DNA from: Calliopum simillimum
Taxonomy: Eukaryota > Arthropoda > Insecta > Diptera > Lauxaniidae
Direction: 5' to 3'
Length of the DNA stretch: 64,000 nt
NCBI GenBank assembly: GCA_951812925.1
Contig: OX638371.1
Location: 35,624,101 to 35,688,100 of the forward strand
Positions 43,444 through 55,356 of this stretch are shown in pieces (the stretch's first letter is position 1; every line of letters starts with the position of its first letter). The translations under genes were made by a program, and so were the position numbers. The notes under the pieces were generated by a model, which saw only the letters and a program-made list of their open reading frames with translations, was not told where the DNA came from and did not search any database.

Positions 43444-44221
43444 CTAGTAAGGGTGTAAAATTTGGCCTGGCCAAACATTAAATACCCTACACTGCAGTAT
43501 TTTTAAAATTTTGCTCATATGGGAGTTGCTACGCCCTCTTGTCCGAGGTCACCCAGTTTTTGTTCAGCGCTTGCATTTATAGTTCTTAGTGTCTGAGTGA
43601 AAAACTTTTTCAGTAAAGCGTTTTGAAGCTTTTGCTTATATAGGAGGTGCCACGCCCTCTTGACCGAGTTCGTCTAGTTTTAGCTTAGAGCGTGCATTTA
43701 TAGTATTTAGTATTTGAGTGAAGCTTGGTTCGATTATCTCAAGAAACTGTTTCAGTATAGCATTTTGAAACTTTTGCTTATGTGGGAGGTACCACGCCCC
43801 CTTGTCCGATTTCACCCAATTTTTGTTGAGAGCTTTCATTTATGATTCTTAGTGTCTGAGTCAAATTTGATTCGAATATTTCAAAAAACGCTTTCAGTAT
43901 AGCGTTTTTAAGCATTTGCTTATATGGGAGGTGCCACGCCCTTTTGTCCGAATTTGCTTAGTTTTTCCTCAGAGCTTGCGCTTACAATTTTTAATATTAA
44001 TGCGTATTTTGGTGCATTGTCGTGAAAAAAACTCCTAAAATTGCATTTTGAATATATTTTTTGTATGGGCGGTAGGCGTGTCCGTTGACCGATTTCGCTC
44101 ATTTTCAATCCCCCGAGCTAACTTTGGTGACAAAGGCAGTGTACCAAGTTTGATTGAATTATCTTGCTCAGTTTTCCCAAAAAGTGTATTTCAACACACA
44201 GCCAGCCAGCCAGCCAGCCAC

Positions 44222-44253
<32 letters not shown>

Positions 44254-44389
44254 ACAGACGGACATGGCTATATCGACTCAGGAGGTGACGCTGATCAAGA
44301 ATATATATACCTTTCTATATCTGCCACGCCTCCTTCTCTGCGTTACAAACGGAAGGACAAAGTGAATATACCCTGGGTGTAGGGTATAA
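43444..44389 (+). mobile_element. mini-me/DINE-1-like element, copy 3
   Basis: Full copy with four internal tandem units (landmark CACGCCC at about 43533, 43653, 43795, 43935; period about 143 bp, one unit shortened) and a long CCAG tract (about 44201-44252). Ends as in copy 1. Confidence 0.85.
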
Positions 44390-44545
44390 AAATGTACAAA
44401 TAAGAATGTTAGTGTGTATAAAGAGAAATTTGAACTTGTGTTTAATGTAACTCAATCATTTCAATTCCCTTAATTTTTACAAAAGCACCGAGTTTGTCAC
44501 AGTTTTGAGAAATTTGATAAAATTAAACTATAAATTTAATTGAAA

Positions 44546-45494
44546 CTAGTAAGGGTGTAACCTTTGGCCTGGCCAAACATTAAATACCCTACACAGCAGT
44601 ATTTTGAAAGTTTTGCTTATATGGGAGGTGCCACGCCCTCTTGTCCAAATTCACCCAGTTTTTTCTCAGAGTTTAAACTTATAGTTCTTAGCATTTGAGT
44701 GAAGTTTGGTTGGATTATCTCAAAAAATGTTTTCAGTATAGCGTTTTGAACCTTTTGCTTATATGGGAGGTGCCACGACTTCTTGTCCAAATTCACCCAG
44801 TTTTTTCTCAGAGTTTAAACTTATAGTTCTTAGCATTTGAGTGAAATTAGGTTGGATTATCTCAAAAAATGTTTTCAGTATAGCGTTTTGAACCTTTTGC
44901 TTCTATGGGAGGTGCCACGCCCTCTTGTCCAAATTCACCCAGTTTTTTTTTCAGAGTTTAAACTTATAGTTTTTAGCATTTGAGTAAAATTAAGATTGAT
45001 TATCTCAAAAAACGCTTTCAGTATAGCGTTTTGAAGTTTTCGCTTATATGGGAGGTGCCACGCCCTCTTGTCCGAATTCTCCTGGTTTTTGTTCAGAGCT
45101 TGCGCTTACAATTCGTAGTATTTCTATGTATTTTGGTTGCATTGTCGTAAAAAAAACTCAAAAAGTTGCATTTTGAATATATTTTTTGTATGGGCGGTAG
45201 GCGTGTCCGTTGACCGATTTCGCTCATTTTCAATCCCCCGAGCTAACTTTGACAACGAAGACTGTGCACAAAATTTCATTGAATTATCTTGCTTAGTTTT
45301 CCCTAAAAGTGTATTTCCACACACAGCACCGAGCCAGCCACCCAGCCAGCCAGCCAGACAGACGGACATGGCTATATCGACTCAGGAGGTGACGCTGATC
45401 AAGAATATATATACTTTTCTATATCTGCCACGCCTCCTTCTCTGCGTTACAAACGGAAGGACAAAGTGAATATACCCTTGGGTGTAGGGTATAA
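44546..45494 (+). mobile_element. mini-me/DINE-1-like element, copy 4
   Basis: Full copy. Internal units are closest to those of copy 5 (CTCAGAGTTTAAACTTATAG), so the two share a recent master. The CCAG tract is short and contains ACCGAGCCAG. Confidence 0.85.
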
Positions 45495-45726
45495 AAATTG
45501 GTTTAAATGGTCATTGAGAATAAATTTGTAATTTTGCCAAAATTAAGCTTCATTGGTTTAGGTTTTACATTTATACTTTGCCCGAACATTTAAATTTTTT
45601 AATTGAAAATTTTGTAAAAAAAAAATGAATTTAATTTACGTACGTTAATTGAAAGTGAACGAAACAGTGTTCTTAACTTCATTTTGTGAGCTTTTCCATA
45701 GTTAAGTTTAATTTCATAGAACTCCA
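45495..45726. other. AT-rich spacer
   Basis: No gene or repeat is recognised between mini-me copy 4 and the Helitron. Confidence 0.5.
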
Positions 45727-47010
45727 TCTATACTATTTATATAAAATTGCTTATATGAAAACCCTATGTAACGATTTGGTGCAAAATATACCGAACCGAT
45801 TTTAATAATTTTTTTTTAAAACCTTCTACGTGTAATAACAAACGGGATTGTATATTTATTTTTTTGGTTTTTATAAGATAAACCTTTGTGTTTTTAGTAT
45901 GAAGTTGTTGAAAAAAAAAAAATTCAATGCTTGCATAAAAATGATCGTTTGCATTTCAATCGCTATAGCTAGCTGCGCCATGAGTTATGTGTTGTTGTTG
46001 TTGTCTTTTCCGTCTCTTCCATTTACTGTTTTTTTTATTCTTGATGTTGTGTTGATGAGAGTGATTTCGTCAGTAATGCCAACTCAATATTTTCAATATT
46101 TTTGGACTTTTAACGATGTTTTACATGTTTTTCAATATTTTTCAATTCTTTTTGACTTTTTTCGATATTTTAGATGTTATTCGAAACACTTGGACTCTGA
46201 CCAAATTCTTCGATGTACATATTTCACTATTTTTTGAAACTTTTGATTTTGTTGCGATATATTGGATGTTTTGTTTTTAGACTTTTACCGATTTCTTCAA
46301 TATGTTTCAATATTTTTCTAAACTTTTGGGCTTATACCGATATATAGGATATTTTAGATTTTTTTTTTTTGTAATTTTACCGATATTTTGGATGTTTTTC
46401 GATTTCTTCGATGTGTTTCAATATTTTGCAAAACTTTCGGACCTTTAGCGATATATAGGATGTATTTCGACGTTTTTGGACTTTAACCGATATATTGGTT
46501 GTTTTTCTATAAACTTGGACTTTACCAGTTTCTTCGTTGTATTTCAATATTTTCCGAAACTTTTGGACCCTTTTTCGATATATTGAATATTTTTCGATAT
46601 ATGTATTTGGACCTTCACCGATTTCTTCAATGTTTTCCAATAATTTTGGACTTTTACCGATATGTAGGATGTTTTTCGTTATATTTGGACTTTTACCTAT
46701 ACTTTAGATGTTCTTCTATACTTTTAGACTTTTGCCGATATTTTTGATGTTTTTCGATACATTTGGGCTTTTACCGATATTTTAGATGTTTTTCAATATT
46801 TTTCGAAACTTTTGGACATTCACCGATATTTTGGACGTTTTTCCATAAACTTGAACTCTTACCGATTTCTTCAATGTATTTTTTAATATTTTGCGATACT
46901 TCTGTTGTTGGCACATTGTTTTAAAAAATAAAAAAAAGTTTTCGTTATTAGCTTTTTTGTGCAGTCTGGCTTTTTATTAAAACCCGTGCAACGCCGGGTA
47001 TAACAGCTAG
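45727..47010 (+). mobile_element. Non-autonomous Helitron with internal minisatellite
   Basis: The 5' end TCTATACTATTTATATAAAA follows A (45726). The 3' end has the hairpin ACCCG-TGCAACGC-CGGGT followed by ATAACAG and CTAG (47007-47010), and then T. Insertion between A and T, a 5' TC, a 3' stem-loop and CTAG are the defining features of Helitrons, which move by rolling-circle replication. There is no Rep/helicase gene. The centre (about 46085-46910) is a minisatellite. The 129-codon frame at 45848 is not credible. Confidence 0.88.
46085..46910 (+). repeat. Minisatellite inside the Helitron
   Basis: Degenerate units of roughly 40-50 bp built from GGACTTTTACCGATATTTT, GGATGTTTTTCGAT and TTCAATATTTTTCGAAACTT words. 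The same family occurs at 28110, 34155-34870 (both inverted) and 54090-54450, and at 54 kb it is again next to a Helitron 5' end. Confidence 0.8.
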
Positions 47011-47059
47011 TTTAATATAATTGAAAACAAGGCCTAAAAATAATAACGCTACACGAGTT

Positions 47060-47375
47060 CCGCGTGACGTTTTCATAAATTTCGGTGCAACTTAAAGGAC
47101 TTTTTTATATATGATTTTTAACTGATACATCTACATTCCGTGTACTTTTCTACAGTAAAGTTCAATTTGTTGCAACTCTATTAATTTGGTCGAAATAGGG
47201 GCTTCAATGATTTTTTCCTAAATTTCGGCCGTTTTCTTAAATTAAGGTACCACCGAAAGGTCTTTTCTAGATTTGATTTTTAACTGCTTCGTCTACATTC
47301 CGCTTACTCTTCCACAGTGTAGTTCAATTTGACGCAACCCCATCAATTTAGTCGGAATAGAGGCTTCATCAATTA
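47060..47375 (+). repeat. Two-copy tandem repeat, ~165 bp unit
   Basis: Two units share TAAATTTCGG, GATTTTTAACTG, TCTACATTCCG, TTCAATTTG and GGCTTCA at matching spacing (for example CTACATTCCG at 47132 and 47293). Diverged. No coding. Confidence 0.65.
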
Positions 47376-47811
47376 GGTTGAATTGAAGTACGGAAATAAA
47401 AACTAACTTTAATGATTGATTACCCAATGACTTTAAATTACAAAAAAAAAAAATTTTTGTTTAGTTTAATTTTTTTTTTTTATTTAATTTTTATCTTTTC
47501 TTTTTTTGATTTGTTTATAATAATTACCTTTGTTTTGGTTCAGCAAATCCTGGGCCAAATTTGTGTGATGATGTTGCACTGGCCATGCGGTTCATTAGTT
47601 AGAGTTTTATTTATTTTATTAATTTAATTTCACTTTCACTTTGGTTTTATGTTATTTAGTTTACTTTTGTTTTCGTTTAATTCAGTTTTTTTTTTATTAT
47701 TGTCAGACGGACGTCAATGCAGCGGCCATCATGCATTTGGTCAGGTTTTCAAAACGTCAAAACAGAATGCACTTAGGTTCCACTTTTAGTAGTAGATTTC
47801 ACAAAAAAACA

Positions 47812-48415
47812 CCCGATCAAAAAAAGTATATCAAAAATATATCAAAATGATATCCAAAATTTGTCAGTGACATACAAAATTTTGATAAAAAAAGGAAATC
47901 ACAGTGATATACGGAATGTAACGCTTTTCGTATATCACCATGATATCAAAAAAAGATATCAAAATGATATACAATTTTTGTACATTTCTGATACAAAATT
48001 CCAAAACCAATTTTGGGTCTGATAAATAAACCGATGCAGATAATGGCGAAATTTTGCAATATTGTGGTTGATCGTCGGCAACAAGTTTTTAGAAATCGCC
48101 CTTATGCGGCAAATGAATGAAGTGTCGGTTTTTTTGAACTCAATTATATTTTTTCTGCTTTTTCACTAATTTCATTAGAAAATTCACTTCTTCTTCACTA
48201 AAACGCGCACGTCTTCTATAGTTATCTTTTCATAAAATTCACAATCAGTCAATTTTTGATATCTGATACAAAATTGACATGTTTTTCAATGATATCAAAA
48301 ATATATCAAAATGATATACAAAAAAATGGATATCAGCGGCTGATACATTTTTGATATCATTTTGATATTCATTTCTGATACAATGACAAGAACTTGACAA
48401 GTTTTTTTGATGGGG
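47812..48415. mobile_element. ~600-bp MITE-like element rich in GATATCAAAA words
   Basis: The ends CCCGATCAAAAAAAGT (left) and CCCCATCAAAAAAACTTG (right, reverse complement) are inverted. Both subterminal regions carry many TATATCAAAATGATAT words. No transposase; a target duplication could not be assigned. It interrupts sequence of unknown nature (47376-48741). Confidence 0.5.
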
Positions 48416-48741
48416 CTTCTGTTCGTTTTAGGGTTGGAGACACAGATAGTGATGTGTTCAGATGGTTCTTCGGAAAATGGTATGTTTAGTTTGTCGAATT
48501 CAGATCATTTAGGAATGTAAAATTGAACAGAAATAAGTGTATGTATGGTTTAGATAATTAGTTAAAGTGTATGGGGTAGGAATATTTATTAATATAAGTA
48601 TTATATATTTGAGTTATTGTATTTATTATGGAGGATTATATATAGGAAATGTATATGTAAAATATTACAGTTTTTGTGTTTTTTTTGGGTATAGGTCTTG
48701 AAGTTTTGGCGCTTTGAGATTATTCCTGAAGTTAAAGTTAA
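48416..48741. other. Stretch without a recognised gene
   Basis: AT/GT-rich, no ORF or repeat recognised. Confidence 0.5.
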
Positions 48742-49543
48742 CTAGTAAGGGTGTAACCTTTGGCCTGGCCAAACATTAAATACCCTACACAGCAGTATTT
48801 TGAAAGTGTCACGCCCTCTTGTCCAAATTCACCCAGTTTTTTCTCAGAGTTTAAACTTATAGTTCTTAGCATTTGAGTGAAATTTGGTTGGATTATCTCA
48901 AAAAATGTTTTCAGTATAGCGTTTTGAACCTTTTGCTTCTATGGGAGGTGCCACGCCCTCTTGTCCAAATTCACCCAGTTTTTTTTTTCAGAGTTTAAAC
49001 TTATAGCTCTTAGCATTTGAGTGAAGTTTGGTAGGATCATCTCAAAAAATGTTTTCAGTATAGCGTTTTAAACTGTTTGCTTATATGGGAGGTGCCACGC
49101 CTTCTTGTCCAAATTCACCCAGTTTTTTTTTTCAGAGTTTAAACTTATAGTTTTTAGCATTTGAGTAAAATTAAGTTTGATTATCTCAAAAAACGCTTTC
49201 AGTATAGCGTTTTGAAGTTTTCGCTTATATGGGAGGTGCCACGCCCTCTTGTCTGAATTCTCCTGGTTTTTGTTCAGAGCTTGCGCTTACAATTCGTAGT
49301 ATTTCTATGTATTTTGGTTGCATTGTCGTAAAAAAAAACTCAAAAAGTTGCATTTTGAATATATTTTTTGTATGGGCGGTAGGCGTGTCCGTTGACCGAT
49401 TTCGCTCATTTTCAATCCCCCGAGCTAACTTTGACAACGAAGACTGTGCACAAAATTTCATTGAATTATCTTGCTTAGTTTTCCCAAAAAGTGTATTTCC
49501 ACACACAGCACCCAGCCAGCCAGCCACCCAGCCAGCCAGCCAC

Positions 49544-49579
<36 letters not shown>

Positions 49580-49715
49580 ACAGACGGACATGGCTATATC
49601 GACTCAGGAGGTGACGCTGATCAAGAATATATATACTTTTCTATATCTGCCACGCCTCCTTCTCTGCGTTACAAACGGAAGGACAAAGTGAATATACCCT
49701 GGGTGTAGGGTATAA
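48742..49715 (+). mobile_element. mini-me/DINE-1-like element, copy 5
   Basis: Full copy with the longest CCAG/CCACC tract of the set (about 49508-49580), which creates PASQ-type frames. Its first tandem unit is shortened at about 48806. Close to copy 4. Confidence 0.85.
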
Positions 49716-52529
49716 AAAGTTCGGACGCATGTAAAATTCGCTGTGCTTAAAAGTTTAAAAGTAAATTATTTTATTAGAATTTTTTTGAAATTTTTGAATT
49801 TGAAGTTTAAAGATAAAGTGCAGTTTTCCTTTTTTGAGTATTTAGTGTAGTTTTTTAATTTCTAATTTTTGTTTTTTTTATTTTGGTTTAATTTTAACGC
49901 TCCATTTTTTTTATTTTGATAATAATTTTCGCTTCGTGAATAAAAGAAATTATCCTGGTGTTGGAGAATTTAAATTCTAATTTTTATGAAAATTCAAAAC
50001 GGAAAATCGAATGTGAGTACGAACAAAGTTAGTTTTTTTTTGTGTGTTCTTTCAAAAGTTTTTACATATACATTTTTTGTGACTATGATAAGTAATGTTA
50101 GTGTTTATTTTAATTAGTGTGGCTGACGAAAACTTAGGAAGGACGCTAAGAACCGCTTTAAATAAAAAGATAAGAAGCCACATAAACGAACACGCTCCAA
50201 CCAAAAGTTGTGGTTCGTAAATCGAACAGGTTGGAAAGTGGAGACTTGCGGCTAACATCCAACTTCGAGTTTAAGAAGAGCAAGCACGAATAGAATTTTT
50301 TTTTGAGAGCGAACGTGTTTGAGTGGATGTGTCGGGGTTGCTGTAGGGGTAGAACAGTTTTAAGAAAAATAGTAGTAGAGTTTGCTTTCGCTTAAGTAGT
50401 TTTTTTTTTGTGATACATACGTACATATATACAATTCAGCTGATGGTAAAAACCTATGTAGGAAATCCTGAAAGGCGATTTTAATCAATTCAAATTTTTA
50501 TCGATTTAAGTTCGATTTTTGAAAAGGAAAAGAACAACCCTAAGAGAGCTCCTTTAGGTTTTGTTTTGTGTATAAAGAAGGGACAATTTTTGTGTGTTTG
50601 CCCATTGAATTGCAGGATTTTGATTAAATTTAAATAGTTTTTTTTTGCATGTTTTTTTTTTATTAATAAGCATACCATAAAATTAATTAAGCTACACAAA
50701 TTTAAATTTTCTTTAAAATCAATTTATTTAGTTTTTTTTTCTTTGTTCATTATTTTGCCTTTGATTAAAGGTTATGAATAATCTGTTGTTTTTTTTGTGC
50801 TATAAAGTTAGATTTTAGTATATATTTTTACAAATCATTTGGGGTTTTATCATAAAAGTTATTTTTGTTAATTGGGTTGGGATTTACATTAAATATTTTT
50901 ACTTTTATACAAATATAATACAATTTCTTTATAATATAATTTTATATTTTTTATATTATTTACCTTGTTTTTATTACATCTATATATGTACCATACATAA
51001 ATTTTATTTCAGCTATTTCAGATTTGTAATTTTGTTTATAATTTCATTAGGGGTCCCTTTATGAATCCAGGTGTTGACATACCATATCTAGAGAATTCTG
51101 AAATTTAAACAATGGATTCAGATTATTATTTTTGAAAAGTTTGTGAATTAAAAGCCGGTGATGGGTTGGTAAAAAGGAGGGGTTTGTGTGGGTTCATTAG
51201 TGGGTGTCATGAATTATTTGTTGTTATGACACAGGATGGGTGGAGACGCAACGGAGTATATCAGCTATACCCATACTCGTGTGGTGGTATTATGGAAAGT
51301 CGTCTATGTGTCGGATTCAAATTTTGAGGATTTTTATGTTTGAGTTTATTTCGATGTTGAGATTATTTTTGAGGATTGAGTTATTTGTGATTTTTGCATA
51401 GAAGAAAATTTCTGCTTTGATTTATTTCGAAGTAGGAATTATTGTTATTCCTCTCGGTCTGAAGTGGCGGGTTGAGGATCCCCTGAAAGACGACGAGTTA
51501 GCCGTGGCGTACCGCTTTGGATTCGATGAACAAGGGGACATATAACAATATGGCGCCCAATAGAAAATATGAATGTTGATAGGGGGTATTAAGAACGAAA
51601 CCCAACAATAGTCCAAAATGATGAGGTATCGATTGGGTCTTATCGGATCCTCAAAGACAAAAAGCGTCTTAGCCGTTCATTGGTCAAAAGCTTGGTTTTG
51701 GAGGAGCCGATGAAACATTAACAATCTGATGAACACGTAACAATTCATTAGAAGCTTCATGAAATTCAATGAAAGTGAAAATTGGTTCCATGAAATTTAA
51801 TGCAACTTCAATGAATATTTCAATTAAATTCAATGGAAGTGAAAATTTGTTGAATTGTATTTATTGAAACTTTTGTTGAAAATATTAATTTAAGTTTCAT
51901 TAAATTCAACAATAAATCCGAAAGTATTGGAAAAGTTAAAAGGTAAATATCAGGCTTCAAAAATGCCTCGGAACAGCAATTTTTACACTTTGAAGTAGAA
52001 TATTTTAGAATACTGACGTGTCAGAAAAAAAAAAACAAGTTCAGATTCGTAAAAAGTGGGGGTCCAACGCTTTATAATCAGCTATGGAATACCGAAATGG
52101 AAAACCATTGTAGGACTGTATAATTAAAATGATGAAACTTTATACTAACGATACAGGGCGATTTTAGTAATTTAAAAATGTTCAGAGCTAAACTGTACAA
52201 ATGATTATGATCATCGAACTCAGCTTACTTGAATTGCGTTTTCTCACAAGAACTGTCAATATCTAAATTTTCGACTAACACAGCGTTACTAATATATCTT
52301 ACATTAACAAATGCAACATGTCATATGAGTATCATTTAATGAACAAGGGAAAATAAAGTATCTTATTAATGGTTAGAACTTCTGCAAATATTGTGACAAA
52401 AATATGATAAGGAAGGTTATGGCTATCCGTGGTCATTAAAAAAAGTATTAAAGTTTTTCAGAAACTGAACGTGTTTCTATTGAAATCGGTATCTTAATTG
52501 TCTGGATTTGTGTTATAATATTTTTCAAA
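49716..52529. other. Long stretch without a recognised gene; possible LTR trace
   Basis: No credible ORF. At 51552, TGGCGCCCAA follows ACATATAACAATA; this word is the primer-binding-site start of many gypsy-type retrotransposons, so a worn LTR could end at 51551, but no second LTR or coding region was found. About 51760-51900 has two diverged copies of an AAATTCAATGNAAGTGAAAAT unit. Confidence 0.4.
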
Positions 52530-52875
52530 AGAGGCACGGCGCACACTGGGGACTCCACGTTCAAAACCACCCACAAATCGCAATTTTCATCGAAATATAA
52601 AAATTCCTAAAGTGGGATATTCGTTTTGTCATACTGAAGAATGGTAATAAGCTTAATTTCCTAAATATGATTCAAAATGGGATTCGGACGCTAAATGGGA
52701 GTTTTTGGCTTTTGAACGCCCGCGGAAGGCAAAAATCTTTTATTACTCAAGAGGAAAGCATCTTACAAAAAAAGTGTACTTGGCCAAGCAATACGTGATT
52801 TTTTTGGATTTTTTTTGGAAACTTTTTTTTTTTGAATAATTTTTGAAATTTTTTTTTTTTTTTAAGTTTTTCAAA
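52530..52875 (+). repeat. One-armed relative of the 1043-2321 foldback element
   Basis: GGCAAAAATC-TTTTATTACT and GCATCTTACAAAAAAAGTG near 52729-52775 match the inner arm of the foldback element (GGCAAAACGCTTTTTACTGC, GCATCTTACAAAAAAGTGCC at 1545-1595). The opposite arm is missing. Confidence 0.5.
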
Positions 52876-52902
52876 AATTATTATTAAGAGTTGAATATGA
52901 AT

Positions 52903-53303
52903 TCACCGTTGGTGCACGTCGCTTAAAATATTTGCGCCTCTTCTGTATGCGTGCATCCATATATTGTTACAAAATATAACATCATAATTTTGAGCCGCTC
53001 TAACGAAAACATTTGACCTATTTTTTTTGCTATAAAGGCGCAAACCTGCATTACAACGCATTTGCTTATACTCTGCGTCTAATTCATATTTAGCTTTGCT
53101 CCCGTCCAACAAACAATAAAAATAATCAAGGAACCGTGGCTTTGTATCACTAAACTTATTCTCCTCCCAATCTCTCATCAATGAAAAATGAATGTACCTT
53201 GAAGCTTCCACTATTAACCCAGACATTTCGTTAACATCCAAACGAATCTTATTGTAGTAAAAATATTTATGTTTGGACAGACATTTGCTTAGTATACATA
53301 CGG
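52903..53303 (-). CDS. Unrecognised ORF (112-130 aa)
   Basis: A minus-strand frame with protein-like composition, best start ATG at 53226 (MSGLIVEASRYIHFSLMRDW); the open frame extends upstream to ~53303 (KCLSKHKYFYYNKIRLDVNE). It contains an RFLDYFYCLLDGSKAKYELD segment and ends RRGANILSDVHQR at the stop. I recognise no domain. It could be the C-terminal part of a viral-like or transposon protein. No frame break within 130 codons is notable in this setting. Confidence 0.35.
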
Positions 53304-53403
53304 GTCAGTGGTGTAGAGTTCTAACAAGCTTGTAATTGTGAGTAAAAATAATATGTTTCAATCTATCACACGAACGGACGCCGCACAGTGGGGCAAAGAG
53401 CTC

Positions 53404-53640
53404 TCATATGTGGCATAAATAAACGGAGCTACGCACTGCAATCAAATTACATATACATACTATGACGAAAGGAGAAGCTACCTTACCGCACTGACGAATT
53501 GCTTGCCAAACCATGAGTTTTTTTCCAAATTTTTCGCATTGAATTGACTTATCGGCTGTAGTTACCTTCTCTTCTTTATTACCTGTAAAAAATTGGGAGC
53601 CTGGTAGGGTTTTGTAGTCCATTCACAAGCAAAGCTTTTT
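53404..53640 (-). pseudogene. Tc1/IS630-type transposase fragment
   Basis: Minus-strand frame LDYKTLPGSQFFTGNKEEKV, then CEKFGKKLMVWQAIRQCGK and SPFV, matches the middle of insect Tc1-like transposases (DxxTLPG-QFY, KFGKK-VWQAI-CGK-S-FV). The catalytic acids on both sides are absent. A short relic of about 70 codons. Confidence 0.65.
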
Positions 53641-53983
53641 ATTCACAGTAAATTTTTATTTAAAATTTTTTGGCAAGCATAAGTAAGCTTTTTTTTTCAC
53701 AGTCAAAACTTGAAATTATATGAAACTTGTATCAGCGTTGCCACCTTGTGAAAGTTATGGCATATTCATATACGAATTCATATTCGCCCGACAATTTAGT
53801 CTGATGGATCTGCAGTTAATTAATTAATTAATCGCTAGTGTGTACAATTTTGTTTGTCAAATTTTGCTCGCAAAGAACTATTGAAGAATGGTTATTTCTT
53901 ATGGGGCGTAAATAAAACTTGAATCATCAGACAATTTGATTTTATTTATTTTTTTAAAGATATTTATGTAAAAACATCCAAAA
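53641..53983. other. Stretch without a recognised gene
   Basis: AT-rich with a TTAATTAATTAATTAATC run at 53817. Nothing coding is seen. Confidence 0.5.
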
Positions 53984-54460
53984 TCTATGCTATAAAATTG
54001 CTTACATGATGTAACACTATTTTGCAAAATATACCGAACCGATTTTAATAATTTTTTTTTTAAAACGTTTCACGGGTGCTAAGGAACAAAATTATCAACT
54101 CAATATTTTCATTATTTTTGGACTTTTGACGACATTTCAGATGTTTTTCAATATTTTTGAATTCTTTTTGACTTTTTTCGATCCTTTGGATGTTTTTCGA
54201 AACAATTGGATATTTCACTATTTTATGAATCTATCTTCGATACAATGGATGTTTTTCGATATATGTTTTTAGACTTTTACCGATTTTTTCAATGTTTTTT
54301 CAATACTTATGCACTTTTACCGATATAAGGGATGTCTTAGGATTTTTTTTTTAGACTTTAACCGATATTTTAGATGTTTTTCTACAAATTTGGACCTTAC
54401 CAAATTCTTCGATGTGTTTTAATATTTTTCGAAACTTTCGGACTTTTATCGATATAAATA
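53984..54460 (+). mobile_element. Helitron copy, 5' end plus minisatellite, 3' end lost
   Basis: TCTATGCTATAAAATTGCTTA and CAAAATATACCGAACCGATT match the first ~120 bp of the Helitron at 45727. It then passes into the same minisatellite (GGACTTTTACCGATATNNN words). No hairpin/CTAG end follows; it stops near 54460. Confidence 0.75.
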
Positions 54461-54469
54461 CATACCAAA

Positions 54470-55030
54470 AAAACGGTGTTTTTTCCAAAAAATTCGTTAT
54501 TAACCTACAGTTTTATTAACATATTTATAAAGATCAATTCATCTCCTTTAAAATGATATAACATTTTAATAAATCATTTTGATGAATTTTGAAAAGTATT
54601 TTAAATTTTTTTGATATGATGTGTTCTCTTTGACAATATGACCATTTTTGTGTAAGTGCAATATCATTTTGAAGGGGATGAATTAAGCTTTATAAATATG
54701 TTAGTAAAATTGGAGGTTAAAAACGATTTTTTTGGAAAAAACTTTTTTTTTTTAATTTGTCAAAATTAAAGAAAAGTCGTAATATCTTGAATAACTACGA
54801 GCCAGATTTCAAAATTTTTTGAAACACTATTGTAGCTTATTAAATTACCTTTTATATGTCACCCATACTTTGGAAATCAATGCAGCCGTTTTCAGCTTAT
54901 ATAGATTTTTAGAAAAGCTATATTCCCAACTTCTATATGTCTATATTTCGAAAACCAGATCCGAGCGACACTTTTAGCTTTCATATTTATTCTTAGATTT
55001 CGAAAGCACATAAGAAAATATTTGGTTTAT
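54470..55030 (+). repeat. Dispersed repeat copy with a short inverted repeat
   Basis: Shares AACGANTTTTTGGAAAAAAC, AACTACGAGCCAGATT, AATCAATGCAGCCGTTTTCA and CCAGATCCGAGCGACAC with the copy at about 60340-60650. A third, more diverged copy lies at about 35790-36000. Its left part folds: 54470-54560 against 54660-54750 (ATTAACATATTTATAAAG / CTTTATAAATATGTTAGT). Family unknown. Confidence 0.65.
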
Positions 55031-55119
55031 AATCAATTTCGATTGTGAGCTAAACTGTATCTGTTCCTTATATTTTTAGATACTTTTGGTTTTTTAGTCG
55101 GCCGATTTCTGTAGTTAAT

Positions 55120-55356
55120 TTTGAAAAATCTGTAGGTGGCATCTCCAAAACAGCAAAAGCGTTTCAGGGAATTTGGCAGCACTGCACCAAACAACGTTTA
55201 TTTCAAACGTCGCGACGTTTGATTGACGCGTCGATTGAGTGAGCACGCGTCAACAACTGAAAAGTGAATTGTTGAAAATTGCAGACTTGTCAAGTAAGTT
55301 TTTAAATTAATTTCTTGTTTTTTATCTTTATTTATTCTTTTTTTCTTTTATTTAGA
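55120..55356 (+). promoter_or_regulatory. 5' exon and 61-nt intron of the small coiled-coil gene
   Basis: A candidate 5' exon contains CGTCGCGACGTTTGATTGACG words and ends at TCAA before GTAAGT (55295). The intron runs to a strong pyrimidine tract and TTTATTTAG (55355), one base before ATG 55357. Perfect donor and acceptor with a typical small fly-intron size support a real transcript. Confidence 0.55.

Noticed and set aside
45848..46237. 129-codon ORF inside the Helitron
   Set aside because: Mostly Phe/Leu-rich translation of T-rich DNA and minisatellite; no helicase or Rep motif.
41242..49708. Frames coding PASQPASQP repeats and LPRLLLCVTNGRTK tails, with their reverse-strand mirrors
   Set aside because: They are produced by the CCAG tract and the conserved core of the mini-me copies, recur in every copy and share no start or conserved length.
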